Origin: Paraescarpia echinospica
Taxonomy: Eukaryota > Annelida > Polychaeta > Sabellida > Siboglinidae
Length of the DNA stretch: 64,000 bases
Direction: 5' to 3'
Assembly: GCA_020002185.1 (NCBI GenBank)
Contig: CM034535.1
Span: forward strand, 63,152,076 to 63,216,075
The notes under the pieces were generated by a model. The model ran no database searches. It was not told where the DNA came from and saw only the letters and a list, made by a program, of their open reading frames with translations. Both the position numbers and the translations under genes were made by a program. This document shows positions 58,701-61,407 of the stretch, in pieces. How positions within the stretch are numbered: the first letter of the stretch is position 1; each line of letters begins with the position of its first letter.

Positions 58701-61407
58701 TGTACTTAAGCCACGCTATATACATGTTTCGTGGACATCGCGAATGGTCGAATAAACCAATAAATTACATGAATGATACACCAATTTAGTGCATGTGTCT
58801 AATGCAGTTGTTATAGTCAGCAGATGTGATTATTTTCTACGTGTAGTTAGTTTCCAGCATTCGACAAATCCTCGTGCATACAACGTACAACACTGCTATG
58901 GCACTCATAGCCTCCATAGTGAAATCACAGATATGTGTCACTAAGCTGAAAGTGAAGCTCTGAAGTGATTTAAACGTACCGTAAAACCGTAAATTGTACA
59001 TAATTTATCCGAGGGGGCAGACATATGGTTCTGCCCCCCGCATTAAATGTGAGCGTGAATGTTTGTTTTTGTGGCGAGCGTCAATGGCGGGCGGAAATCA
59101 AAATTTTATGAGACGATTAATGTGTATTTTTGTTGATTGTGAAAGGTGTGTGCAATTGGAGGGCAGATATATGGTATTATGTCCCCCTCCCAGTAATAGG
59201 CGACGCAGTGGCGAAATGTATATTTCCAACAGCCCCCCCCCCCCCGTCGGCTCCCCGTCTTCCGATGTCACAGTCGAGCCAACCGACACAGCCAGAAGGT
59301 GAAGGAAGCTGCGAAGAAATGTTCAGTGGTGGTGAAGCTCCGGCAGCCCCCCCAAATGTGAATTTCGTTCCCGCGCCACTGTACATACGCTACCTATAAA
59401 GCAAATGCGGTGCGGCTTGGCAAATTTAGGCCCTGCGTGGAGCATGTAGCGAAATATTCTGACATTGTCAGTGGGGTGTGTCATATGGTCCATATAAAGC
59501 AACTGCCTGTGTAGTCTATGATTCGTTAGATCATAATGCTTATGGCCGACTGACATGAACTGTAGTCACAAAATGTTCAGATTACTCATGGGTGTGACAG
59601 AACTCGTAGGTGCAGATTACAACATGTTGTGGGATGTGGTTGAACAATGTGATTTCTGATATCGGTACGATCGCCACCCCACCCGACCAAGCTATTTGAA
59701 CAAGGCAAAAGACAATGTTTATCAACAAGCCTTTTCCGTTCGTGTATGTGTCGTGTACACGAGGTTAACCACGCAAATGCAGTTAACCAACTAACAAGGC
59801 AGCGTCGAATACACTGGTCATTGTCTTGCAGTCGTCTTATTGTGCTTTATTTGTATGGTCGCTCACACATGACCCACAGCTACACGGCGTAGACGTCACC
59901 CGTGTGTGTCTATGTTGACGCCATGCAGGCGCGCAGGCGATGATTCGATGACTCACTCGCCTTATAGCATAGCAATAATGGTTAATCATCGCGCACAAGG
60001 ATGTATTAACGTGTTCTTGCGTGTGCATAAGTATAGGCATGACGAATACACAGAGGAGCGGATACTTCCACATTCAGTACACAATTAGATAGGACGTGTC
60101 TTATCACAAGTCTCTGGTAATACCTTACTACACAATACGATCCTGAACTACAGTTTTTCACATAGCCTCTCCCATACATACGCACGCATATTTCACATCG
60201 AAACACGGTTATTGCGACTTTCAAAATAAAGTTTTTCATATATTTGCGTATGGTATTTGATGATTGCCAAAATGACAGTTACCTGACCAACCACAGCGTG
60301 AATCAGCCGAAATGATTGCTCTCCCTATCTAGTTCGTGTTCTTTCCAGCACTCGTATAGTCTGTGCAATGTTGGTTAGAATGTTATGGCCTTATGAGATC
60401 TCATTCAACTAGTCATCCTTTTTCAGAATAGTATCGCAAAGCCGACCTTTCTATGCTGGAACTGAAGGTGGTTACTGCCAGGGTGCTTGTCGTCCTCGGT
60501 GTTTCTTTTACGTCACAAATTGAGACGGGACCGACATTAACGTGATCTCCGACTCACGGGGGATACACAATCCCCAATGTTGAGAGCCAGTCCGGGTTTT
60601 GAAATCAGAACGCTGGCATGCCAGACGGATGTGTTAACCTCTGCACTATCACGCTCTTTCACATAGGCTATACAGCAGGCAGACATTTAGGGAAATATAA
60701 TGCACCAGACAAAACTATATATGTACATTCACTACCCCGTCGCCTTTATGTTGTAATATTGATTTACCGTAATGTTTACCGTCGTTTTTCTAAAGCTTAT
60801 TCACCTGCGATCAGAGTTACTTAACGCTTTGCTGAACCCAAAAGCTGTGACCGCAGCCACGCCCTGCTAAATTCATAGTAGCTCGTTGGAATACAAGACA
60901 CATGTGGCATTGCTCATTTACAGGTGTTATTGCACGAGCAGTATTAAACCTTGTTTGACAAACATATGGTAGATTATTCTAGATATAGGCATATGACGAC
61001 GAAGTTGGTAAAATGTGATTAATTATATAATCGAATCTCTTACGTTTTTGAATGTAATTTTTAACAATGAGAGTATTACACAGCGGGGCACATATATGGA
61101 ATTAAGCATACACTAAACATCAAAATGCGATCTTAAAGAATGTGAGTACACTGTTAAATTTGTTATTTTGTTGACACGGCCACGGAACTGTATCTCTTTG
61201 CCTCGGCTTTATAAAATAAACTACTTTTTCCATACAACCCGCTATGCAGACGTAGCACTGTGTAACGACTTCTGAGCTACCTTCCGCATACCATGCATGA
61301 GTACTTGTACTCAGAAACACACGATAACTACCTACCGCTGAGTGCGTCCCGCCGACCAGAAAGACGGCAATAAGGAAGAGTGGCCACCGGCCGCCACCTT
61401 CTTCCAT
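5712..61407 (-). CDS. SVEP1-like secreted multidomain protein (lectin/LDLa/CUB/CCP/EGF/HYR/GCC2), 35 exons, 3' end outside window
   Basis: Spliced by hand from 35 exons, each listed separately. All have AG acceptors and GT donors, junction phases agree throughout, and the joined frame of 5,713 nt has no stop. Approximate residues: signal peptide 1-24, C-type lectin 25-146, LDLa 146-182, CUB1-3 183-517, CCP1-4 518-758, EGF1-2 759-865, CCP5-8 866-1125, HYR1-2 1126-1286, CCP9 1287-1354, unknown 1355-1516, GCC2/GCC3 modules 1510-1678, EGF3-8 1679-1904+. The HYR-HYR-CCP-linker-GCC2-EGF order is that of SVEP1, a large extracellular adhesion/matrix protein. The amino end lacks the SVEP1 von Willebrand A domain and has lectin, LDLa and CUB modules instead. 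No membrane segment was seen after the signal peptide. The last exon ends in a donor, so the gene runs on to the left. Symmetric phase-1 exons could have been missed, and a fusion of two neighbouring genes is not excluded, although the phases argue for one. Confidence 0.8.
5922..6949. other. Intron with a dispersed repeat (about 6230-6845)
   Basis: Holds two related units with a caagatcc...cacaggtgaaat core (near 6385 and 6700). It ends in gttttatagtatagatg near 6826-6842, the same style of terminus as the repeat at 28460-29110. This looks like a degenerate LINE-type 3' region. Confidence 0.5.
6950..7083 (-). CDS. Exon 34: end of EGF 5 and EGF 6
   Basis: ctaacag acceptor, gtaagt donor, phase 2 to 1. 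Reads [19 protein letters not shown], then [18 protein letters not shown] and ETCQTNI. A run of eight A bases in the KKK stretch is a possible slippage site. Confidence 0.87.
7288..7417 (-). CDS. Exon 33: end of EGF 4 and most of EGF 5
   Basis: gtctgttcag acceptor, gtaagt donor, phase 1 to 2. Reads [18 protein letters not shown], then [20 protein letters not shown] and FTGQL. The phase-2 exit is the only one inside the EGF array and is matched by the entry of exon 34. Confidence 0.88.
7716..7780. repeat. (CTGT)n microsatellite, about 16 units
   Basis: Uninterrupted tetranucleotide tract in the intron, about 60 bp downstream of exon 32 on the minus strand. Confidence 0.97.
7839..7952 (-). CDS. 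Exon 32: end of EGF 3 and most of EGF 4
   Basis: atccttgcag acceptor, gttcgt donor, phase 1 to 1. Reads [18 protein letters not shown], then [20 protein letters not shown]. The start completes the preceding EGF (G.YTG..C). A (CTGT)n tract lies about 60 bp beyond the donor. Confidence 0.88.
7953..9901. other. Intron between exons 31 and 32
   Basis: About 2 kb with no domain-coding frame. A minus frame at 9211-9402 contains [12 protein letters not shown] but lacks a phase-compatible exon, and the direct exon 31 to 32 join makes a complete EGF. The 8600-8950 part is more GC-rich and may be an unrecognised transposon. Confidence 0.5.
9902..9991 (-). CDS. Exon 31: EGF module 3, Cys1-Cys5
   Basis: ttttttcag acceptor, gtaagt donor, phase 1 to 1. 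Reads [18 protein letters not shown], then [11 protein letters not shown]. The sixth Cys comes from exon 32. The intron splits the EGF between Cys5 and Cys6. Confidence 0.86.
10495..10662 (-). CDS. Exon 30: ephrin-receptor-like (GCC2/GCC3) module
   Basis: ctctctgcag acceptor, gtaata donor, phase 1 to 1. Reads [18 protein letters not shown], then [17 protein letters not shown] and NVANCKDGG. The best-preserved module of the set (CPAGQYS...C..C....YQ...GQT.C..C). The EGF array follows. Confidence 0.88.
11136..11214. repeat. (TG)n / GTGCAGG-rich simple repeat
   Basis: Tracts of tg with two gcaagtgcaggtg-type units and a cgcgcgcg run, directly beyond exon 29 on the minus strand. It creates spurious Cys/Val open frames on the plus strand. 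Confidence 0.9.
11245..11406 (-). CDS. Exon 29: ephrin-receptor-like (GCC2/GCC3) module
   Basis: catctgtttag acceptor, gtaacg donor, phase 1 to 1. Reads [20 protein letters not shown], then [19 protein letters not shown] and MWQISDCKG. Same cysteine rhythm as exon 28. A TG/GC-rich simple repeat starts about 30 bp beyond its donor. Confidence 0.85.
11681..13703 (-). mobile_element. 5'-truncated CR1-like non-LTR retrotransposon
   Basis: Minus-strand reverse transcriptase, inserted into the left arm of the foldback element. The 3' tail is a short tandem repeat (aacaagattt, aacaagattg on the plus strand), typical of CR1/L2-type tails. The 5' end lacks the endonuclease. Confidence 0.78.
12004..13440 (-). 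pseudogene. Decayed reverse transcriptase of the CR1-like element
   Basis: Two overlapping frames (12789-13286 and 12004-12840) carry [60 protein letters not shown] and FADDTKLF, the RT fingers and palm with the F-A-D-D catalytic motif. A frameshift near 12840 splits it. Upstream, a TGA near 13288 interrupts a frame that goes on with LKEYFC and [10 protein letters not shown], so the gene is inactive. Confidence 0.88.
14474..14629 (-). CDS. Exon 28: ephrin-receptor-like (GCC2/GCC3) module
   Basis: gtgtgtttcag acceptor; donor TGTATAA|gtatgt preferred over T|gtataa because it restores the final cysteine (SECINKC); both keep phase 1. Reads [20 protein letters not shown], then [20 protein letters not shown] and ADSEC. 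The C..G.Y.......C..CP.G.Y....G...C..C pattern defines the GCC2/GCC3 family repeated in SVEP1. Confidence 0.88.
   Translation of the reverse strand, partial: CLAPMGPTKMVASVFCVRSASTRMKWGRHNARLATLRSQPQPLAAALTASV
14630..15696. other. Intron between exons 27 and 28
   Basis: About 1 kb, with a possible short repeat around 15000-15100 (caataaaactttattttgac...). No exon seen. Confidence 0.5.
15697..15961 (-). CDS. Exon 27: unrecognised module, second part, and start of GCC2 module 1
   Basis: ggattctcag acceptor, gtaagt donor, phase 0 to 1. Reads [39 protein letters not shown] and [16 protein letters not shown], then [19 protein letters not shown]. The last block (C.PG......C) begins the cysteine modules. 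The acidic EDDVEEE stretch is a likely flexible linker. One NFT glycosylation site. Confidence 0.75.
16495..16715 (-). CDS. Exon 26: unrecognised module, first part
   Basis: catgtttcag acceptor; donor GATGGG|gtaggt gives phase 0, matching exon 27. Encodes about 73 residues with [33 protein letters not shown] and [20 protein letters not shown]. Helix-like, charged, two cysteines. It sits where SVEP1 has a segment between its fourth CCP and the ephrin-receptor-like repeats. I do not recognise a named domain. Confidence 0.72.
16716..17686. other. Intron between exons 25 and 26
   Basis: A cagccagccagctagacagacag stretch near 16818 and otherwise unremarkable AT-rich sequence. Nothing coding was found. 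Confidence 0.5.
17687..17890 (-). CDS. Exon 25: sushi/CCP module 9 (after the HYR pair)
   Basis: gtcttcag acceptor, gtgagg donor, phase 1 to 1. Reads [18 protein letters not shown], then [16 protein letters not shown] and [18 protein letters not shown]. It has two extra cysteines (KKEC, GWDC), as does the CCP that follows HYR in SVEP1-type proteins. Confidence 0.86.
18341..18580 (-). CDS. Exon 24: HYR module 2
   Basis: tgtcttacag acceptor, gtaggt donor, phase 1 to 1. Begins [17 protein letters not shown], has [20 protein letters not shown], and ends [12 protein letters not shown]. The paired HYR modules followed by one CCP are exactly the SVEP1 arrangement. The SGN.A motif is relaxed to DNNAS. 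Confidence 0.88.
18581..19453. other. Intron between exons 23 and 24
   Basis: About 870 bp, AT-rich. No exon or recognisable repeat. Confidence 0.5.
19454..19696 (-). CDS. Exon 23: HYR (hyalin repeat) module 1
   Basis: tttgtttcag acceptor, gtcagt donor, phase 1 to 1. Begins [14 protein letters not shown] and ends [16 protein letters not shown], then VVNIRIKG. The D..(S)GN.A.C...V.V ending and the D..P....CP start are the HYR hallmarks. HYR is an Ig-like adhesion fold found in hyalin, SVEP1 and complement-like proteins. Confidence 0.9.
20541..20735. repeat. Tandem repeat, unit about 61 bp, three copies
   Basis: Each unit contains aaaggtcta, then agggggagcac, ccactcaacctcag and catagcatggccaa. 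Read on the minus strand it gives the repeating [14 protein letters not shown], which is an effect of the repeat and not a gene. Confidence 0.88.
21447..22190 (+). pseudogene. APE-type endonuclease with amino-terminal 2A-like peptide (truncated by duplication)
   Basis: Residues 51-58 read DVSLNPGP, following a hydrophobic LAIILVLAG: the layout of 2A ribosome-skipping peptides (D-V-E-x-N-P-G-P) with Ser for Glu. After it comes an endonuclease: TTNVRS, AVTETWL with the catalytic Glu, YRPPGH and [11 protein letters not shown] 53-bp tandem duplication (22161-22213 and 22214-22266) shifts the frame. The remaining SDHHTVIA motif lies just beyond it at about 22298. The frame is open back to 21405; the first ATG is at 21447. 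Confidence 0.85.
22363..23265 (+). pseudogene. Reverse transcriptase, amino part, of the L2-like element
   Basis: Carries [29 protein letters not shown] and [20 protein letters not shown], then [10 protein letters not shown], the RT blocks 0-2. An extra A in the run at about 23217 shifts the frame. In the next frame the true continuation ([14 protein letters not shown], then [14 protein letters not shown]) can be read. Confidence 0.88.
23502..24521 (+). pseudogene. Reverse transcriptase, carboxy part, of the L2-like element
   Basis: 339 codons: [29 protein letters not shown] with the catalytic [35 protein letters not shown] and [10 protein letters not shown], ending in [15 protein letters not shown], the usual order in L2/CR1-clade LINEs. 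About four extra bases before AAFDTIDH near 23408 separate it from the preceding part. Confidence 0.9.
24656..27627. other. Rest of the intron between exons 22 and 23
   Basis: A direct repeat of cgggcgggtttggccgactt (near 25559 and 25594) precedes the candidate piggyBac right end. Beyond 25630 no exon with a domain and matching borders was found. Frames at 25145-25471 and 27131-27500 are unrecognised. Confidence 0.45.
27628..27819 (-). CDS. Exon 22: sushi/CCP module 8
   Basis: gtcgttttag acceptor, gtgagt donor, phase 1 to 1. Reads [16 protein letters not shown], then [25 protein letters not shown] and TGSLPTCVG. Four cysteines with V.F.C..GF.L between; the exon after it is about 8 kb downstream, across the largest cluster of repeats. 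Confidence 0.84.
28117..28317 (-). CDS. Exon 21: sushi/CCP module 7
   Basis: tactctacag acceptor, gtatgc donor, phase 1 to 1. Reads [17 protein letters not shown], then [16 protein letters not shown] and [20 protein letters not shown] with C1-C4 and the Trp; the loop between Cys1 and Cys2 is slightly long. Confidence 0.88.
28460..29110 (+). repeat. Dispersed LINE-type repeat (cccggcgttgcc start, aatatagaag end)
   Basis: Starts actagctgagttacccggcg and ends caacgaattgttttataatatag. In my experience this pair of borders is typical of short copies of RTE-like elements in invertebrate genomes. The family name is an inference, as no coding part is retained. Confidence 0.5.
29259..29465 (-). CDS. 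Exon 20: sushi/CCP module 6
   Basis: gctattcag acceptor, gtacgt donor, phase 1 to 1. Reads [14 protein letters not shown], then [16 protein letters not shown] and [19 protein letters not shown], ending LECPG. A divergent CCP with four cysteines and GD.....C, but no Trp before the last Cys. Confidence 0.8.
29494..29820 (-). mobile_element. tRNA-headed SINE, copy 1
   Basis: On the minus strand a tRNA-like head carries a clear B box (gggttcgaatcc). It is followed by a core with cagctgtatgaatgagtacc, a gcattaattgcagtgtggct block, gtcgagatggtgttcgatt and aggtctgccaggg, ending in ggactggatattacgctata. Two other copies of the family lie at 46033-46330 and 62612-62700. Confidence 0.85.
30058..30237 (-). 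CDS. Exon 19: sushi/CCP module 5
   Basis: tgccttcag acceptor, gtaaac donor, phase 1 to 1. Reads [16 protein letters not shown], then [18 protein letters not shown] and [16 protein letters not shown]. All four cysteines and Trp are in place; NG.L...PF....F.C..GY is a textbook CCP. Confidence 0.92.
30310..30352. repeat. (TGTGTGCA)n simple repeat
   Basis: About five units of tgtgtgca in the intron upstream of exon 19 on the minus strand. Confidence 0.9.
30636..30830 (-). CDS. Exon 18: EGF module 2 with long carboxy tail
   Basis: catctttcag acceptor; donor TGTGTCC|gtacgt chosen because it keeps phase 1 for exon 19. A second GT four bases on would break the frame. Reads [16 protein letters not shown], then [19 protein letters not shown]. 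The spacing from Cys5 to Cys6 (in NHTCVR) is much longer than usual. Vestiges of the same exon start lie just upstream. Confidence 0.82.
30841..31020 (-). pseudogene. Vestigial tandem copies of the EGF exon 18 start
   Basis: Upstream of exon 18 (minus strand) the acceptor-exon junction is repeated. At 30909 catctttcag is followed by a frame reading [17 protein letters not shown], then a stop (30857-30859). At 30970 a copy with a lost acceptor reads [10 protein letters not shown], then a stop. A third scrap lies near 31018. The real exon reads [12 protein letters not shown]. These look like partial duplications of a calcium-binding EGF exon. Confidence 0.7.
31331..31456 (-). CDS. Exon 17: calcium-binding EGF module 1
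   Basis: gttgtgcag acceptor, gtaagt donor, phase 1 to 1. Reads [16 protein letters not shown], then [18 protein letters not shown] and KKCDG. D.(D/N)EC at the start and the aromatic in the GSF.C.C block are the calcium-binding EGF signature. Six cysteines present. Confidence 0.92.
31817..31987 (-). CDS. Exon 16: sushi/CCP module 4
   Basis: tgtttacag acceptor, gtatgc donor, phase 1 to 1. Reads [17 protein letters not shown], then [16 protein letters not shown] and [19 protein letters not shown] pattern complete, but the final Trp is replaced by Phe. NKT, NGT and NQT are possible glycosylation sites. Confidence 0.9.
32281..32466 (-). CDS. Exon 15: sushi/CCP module 3
   Basis: gttttgcag acceptor, gtatgt donor, phase 1 to 1. 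Reads [18 protein letters not shown], then [16 protein letters not shown] and [16 protein letters not shown]: the standard CCP with F.C..GY.L.G and W before the final Cys. One potential N-glycosylation site (NNT). Confidence 0.9.
32467..33833. other. Intron between exons 14 and 15
   Basis: AT-rich sequence, no coding signal. The 42-bp direct duplication of the exon 14 donor lies at its upstream end (33780-33834). Confidence 0.5.
33780..33848 (-). repeat. 42-bp tandem duplication of exon end and splice donor
   Basis: On the minus strand the stretch gaacc..cctgcaat.gtaag, with the following tcaatattacataaaggttc, occurs twice, 42 bp apart. Both copies hold an intact gtaagt. The segment between the two donors has no stop and is 14 codons long, so either donor keeps phase 1. 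Confidence 0.9.
33834..34004 (-). CDS. Exon 14: sushi/CCP module 2, with a duplicated donor downstream
   Basis: tctattcag acceptor, gtaagt donor at 33833, phase 1 to 1. Reads [18 protein letters not shown], then [16 protein letters not shown] and [17 protein letters not shown] 42-bp tandem duplication just downstream copies the exon end together with its donor, giving a second in-frame gtaagt at 33791-33790. Using it would add 14 residues after the module's last Cys. Confidence 0.9.
34005..35237. other. Intron between exons 13 and 14
   Basis: Contains two related blocks of about 95 bp near 34690-34745 and 34785-34840 (caatgtgtgcctgttcctc then caagaa). No exon seen. Confidence 0.55.
35238..35432 (-). 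CDS. Exon 13: sushi/CCP module 1
   Basis: ctttgcag acceptor, gtaagt donor, phase 1 to 1. Reads [18 protein letters not shown], then [15 protein letters not shown] and [17 protein letters not shown]. The four cysteines and the buried Trp before the last Cys define a CCP. The module is one symmetric exon, as usual for this family, which favours exon shuffling. Confidence 0.88.
35831..35972 (-). CDS. Exon 12: CUB domain 3, carboxy half
   Basis: gttttag acceptor, gtgtgt donor, phase 0 to 1. Reads [20 protein letters not shown], then [20 protein letters not shown]. It completes the CUB fold (DG....Y, then F.S....GF.A.F). Low-complexity Thr/Ser in the middle may be O-glycosylated (inference). Confidence 0.8.
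36233..36405 (-). CDS. Exon 11: CUB domain 3, amino half
   Basis: ccttgtgttcag acceptor, gtatac donor, phase 1 to 0. Encodes [19 protein letters not shown], then [12 protein letters not shown] and [18 protein letters not shown]. This is the most canonical CUB here: CGG start, SPGY..YPN, C.W.I, and D..D.V. The intron before it carries an old internal duplication. Confidence 0.88.
36420..37540. repeat. Old internal duplication in the intron between exons 10 and 11
   Basis: Blocks at about 36420-36840 and 37140-37540 align. Shared stretches include gaaacactgttta with cagggca, tttattaaca, then aatgttaaaat, gcaaaactata, ggtaataaaatggtga and gttttatggg. The offset is about 700 bp. Divergence is high, so it is ancient. 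Confidence 0.7.
37626..37824 (-). CDS. Exon 10: CUB domain 2, carboxy half
   Basis: ttgtaatag acceptor, gtgaat donor, phase 0 to 1. Reads [17 protein letters not shown], then [10 protein letters not shown] and [13 protein letters not shown]. The DSYLEIRDG block is the conserved D.(L/V).(I/V).DG segment, close to the calcium site of cbCUB domains. Domain end GF.....E fits the family. Confidence 0.85.
37825..38496. other. Intron between exons 9 and 10
   Basis: About 670 bp. No exon or clear repeat. Confidence 0.5.
38497..38651 (-). CDS. Exon 9: CUB domain 2, amino half
   Basis: gcttcacag acceptor, gtaaaa donor, phase 1 to 0. Encodes an N-terminal strand with [20 protein letters not shown], the SP.YP..Y block of CUB domains. 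The usual first cysteine pair is missing, so this CUB is cysteine-poor. Confidence 0.78.
39082..39295 (-). CDS. Exon 8: CUB domain 1, carboxy half
   Basis: gttttgtttcag acceptor, gtgagt donor, phase 0 to 1. Reads [18 protein letters not shown] and later [20 protein letters not shown], then SADWKA, matching the end of a CUB (F.SD....GF.A.W). The Cys3-Cys4 pair of many CUBs is absent. Confidence 0.8.
39601..39722 (-). CDS. Exon 7: CUB domain 1, amino half
   Basis: tttgtcag acceptor, gtaggt donor, phase 1 to 0. Encodes [15 protein letters not shown], then [14 protein letters not shown], the first two CUB cysteines with the C.W.I-like strand. CUB is an extracellular beta-sandwich found in complement proteases, tolloid and guidance receptors. 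The phase-0 split inside the domain recurs in all three CUBs here, pointing to exon-pair duplication. Confidence 0.78.
39723..40346. other. Intron between exons 6 and 7
   Basis: About 620 bp, AT-rich; no coding or repeat signal recognised. Confidence 0.5.
40347..40442 (-). CDS. Exon 6: LDL-receptor class A module
   Basis: gtctgcag acceptor, gtaagt donor, phase 1 to 1. Encodes [16 protein letters not shown] followed by [15 protein letters not shown]. With the cysteine from exon 5 this gives the six-cysteine pattern, and the DG..DC.D.SDE calcium cage is intact. LDLa modules bind ligands through a calcium-stabilised loop. One module is encoded by one exon. Confidence 0.92.
40857..41027 (-). CDS. 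Exon 5: C-type lectin domain, carboxy half, and first Cys of LDLa
   Basis: attgcag acceptor, gtgagt donor, phase 1 to 1. Contains [16 protein letters not shown], then [19 protein letters not shown], giving the WS.G.P block and the two carboxy-terminal cysteines. In a calcium-dependent sugar-binding lectin one expects EPN or QPD and then WND; here there is QPK and WSL, so classical sugar binding looks unlikely. The last residues (ACLPG) supply the first cysteine of the following LDLa module. Confidence 0.87.
41028..43965. other. 2.9-kb intron between exons 4 and 5
   Basis: Holds an (AT)n tract at about 42297-42320. There are no domain-coding frames on either strand. Confidence 0.5.
43966..44063 (-). 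CDS. Exon 4: C-type lectin domain, middle (ELVTL...YWIG)
   Basis: ctccaccag acceptor, gtaagt donor, phase 2 to 1. Encodes [14 protein letters not shown] and ends SIKKYWIG. These are the two best conserved internal blocks of the fold (A.L..I...EN..V and the WIG block). The neighbouring introns are about 6 kb and 3 kb. Confidence 0.85.
44064..45035. other. 5' part of the 6-kb intron between exons 3 and 4, no repeat recognised
   Basis: AT-rich sequence without exon signals. Confidence 0.45.
45036..45139. repeat. 16-bp tandem repeat, about 6-7 copies
   Basis: Unit gaagagtaagtgtctg with one variant (gaaagag). Each unit carries gtaagt on the plus strand, antisense to the host gene. Confidence 0.92.
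45162..45286. mobile_element. MITE of about 125 bp with 18-bp inverted termini
   Basis: Left ggggccggtttcatgaag and right cttcatgaaacctgcccc are inverse with one mismatch. The interior has a secondary ttcttaacgctaag / ggcgctaag motif. No coding capacity. Confidence 0.75.
46033..46330 (+). mobile_element. tRNA-headed SINE, copy 2
   Basis: Head with B box gggtttgaatcc near 46088, then cagctgtataaatgtgtac, cattaattgcagtgtggatg, gatgtcgagatggtgtttga, gcaggtctgccagaggg and ggactggacgccatgctata. It matches copy 1 block by block in the opposite orientation. Confidence 0.85.
46331..48289. other. Intron region with simple and short tandem repeats
   Basis: Holds an inverted pair agggaggct/agcctccct (47582-47649) and a 55-bp tandem duplication at about 47964-48073 (tttcttt-cagtagtgt... 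gtgtcatgtggctagtgtcg). A weak tRNA-like stretch follows at about 48070-48130. No exon seen. Confidence 0.5.
47181..47269. repeat. (AT)n-(ACGT)n-(ATGT)n microsatellite
   Basis: A run of tacg units flanked by at and tatg units; it is self-complementary and could form hairpins. Confidence 0.97.
48347..48637 (+). pseudogene. Reverse transcriptase fragment of the RTE-like remnant
   Basis: A 97-codon open piece with the RT finger and palm blocks [13 protein letters not shown] and [12 protein letters not shown]. Not a host gene. Confidence 0.85.
48778..49325. mobile_element. Insertion in the LINE remnant, rich in TTCGATA/TATCG repeats
   Basis: Starts agtgctggttcaatacgata and continues with tatcgcgatactt palindromes and about six irregular ttcgatacctt/tcgatattt units to about 49000, then unique sequence. 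The agtgctgg-like end resembles hAT-type termini. The other end was not located. Confidence 0.5.
49916..50158. other. Intron sequence just downstream of exon 3 (minus strand)
   Basis: Short spacer between the LINE tail and exon 3, with no feature recognised. Confidence 0.5.
50159..50240 (-). CDS. Exon 3: C-type lectin domain, first helix region
   Basis: ttatttgtag acceptor, gtaagt donor, phase 1 to 2. It encodes [15 protein letters not shown] then [11 protein letters not shown]: the conserved Trp, Cys2, the aromatic pair of CYKAF, and a W-E-D-A...C helix matching the W.DA...C signature of C-type lectin-like folds. The stop-free frame is only seen after splicing. Confidence 0.82.
50892..50975 (+). 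repeat. tRNA-like sequence in left arm of the foldback
   Basis: A box-like tagctcagtgggtaggcgcg and B box ccggttcaatcc at RNA-polymerase-III spacing. The acceptor ends (ggtcccg ... tggc) do not pair well and the anticodon loop is not clear, so this is tRNA-derived and not a working tRNA gene. Confidence 0.7.
51440..51530 (-). repeat. tRNA-like sequence in right arm of the foldback
   Basis: Mirror of the left copy: on the minus strand gccctggtagctcacttggt and ccggttcaatcctgac. Both polymerase-III boxes are kept although the two copies have diverged. Confidence 0.7.
51970..52938. other. Intron between exons 2 and 3, right of the foldback
   Basis: AT-rich; no exon, repeat or coding signal recognised. 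Confidence 0.5.
52939..52966 (-). CDS. Exon 2: 28-nt micro-exon starting the C-type lectin domain
   Basis: ttttccag acceptor and gtatgt donor flank 28 nt encoding TEIKFECPS plus one base. Joined to exon 3 it reads ...[18 protein letters not shown], the standard opening of a C-type lectin-like domain (Cys1, then W...L.G..CY). Phase 0 in, phase 1 out. So short an exon is easily missed by gene finders. Confidence 0.7.
52967..56940. other. Left part of the 8.4-kb intron 1
   Basis: A tg-rich stretch near 53100-53210 and a TTAACCCTTT motif at about 53258 similar to the end at 21141. A plus frame at 53447-53746 (99 codons) has no recognisable domain. No exon was placed here. Confidence 0.45.
56950..57545 (+). 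repeat. GC-richer dispersed repeat, left copy
   Basis: Includes acatatggttctgcccc, ttaaatgtgagcgtgaatgt, gagcgtcaatggcggg and cgattaatgtgtatttttgt (57205-57345). These recur in the same order at 59008-59145. Related ccgatgtcat/cagcggaca blocks follow. Confidence 0.75.
57546..58620 (+). pseudogene. Second decayed RTE-like reverse transcriptase
   Basis: Broken frames read [49 protein letters not shown], then [24 protein letters not shown] and [10 protein letters not shown], the same carboxy order as the remnant at 48290-49915. Many stops and frameshifts. The catalytic ADD block survives only as a scrap (FADDIAL near 57817, out of frame). Confidence 0.82.
58999..59330 (+). repeat. GC-richer dispersed repeat, right copy
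   Basis: Direct copy of the 57205-57345 block plus a C-rich tract (59230-59245) and a cttccgatgtcac block. The two copies flank the reverse transcriptase remnant. Confidence 0.75.
59331..61335. other. Right part of intron 1
   Basis: Apart from the tRNA-like stretch at 60540-60660, nothing coding. Open frames here are short and lack domains. Confidence 0.45.
60540..60660 (-). repeat. tRNA-derived (SINE-head-like) sequence
   Basis: On the minus strand gcgtgatagtgcagaggtta resembles an A box region, and gatttcaaaacccgg a weakened B box, about 40 bp apart. Probably a decayed SINE of another family. Confidence 0.5.
61336..61407 (-). CDS. Exon 1: start codon and signal peptide
   Basis: ATG at 61407-61405 opens 24 codons: an acidic/Gly start, then a hydrophobic core ([12 protein letters not shown]) and a small-residue end (THSA), typical of a cleavable signal peptide. 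It ends GCG|gtaggt in phase 0 and joins the phase-0 start of the 28-nt exon 2. The frame is also open for 43 codons upstream. I chose the internal Met because it sits directly before the signal peptide. Cleavage after about residue 24 would expose the lectin domain. Exon 2 is 8.4 kb away, so this link rests on phase fit and on the lack of another leader, not on transcript evidence. Confidence 0.6.
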
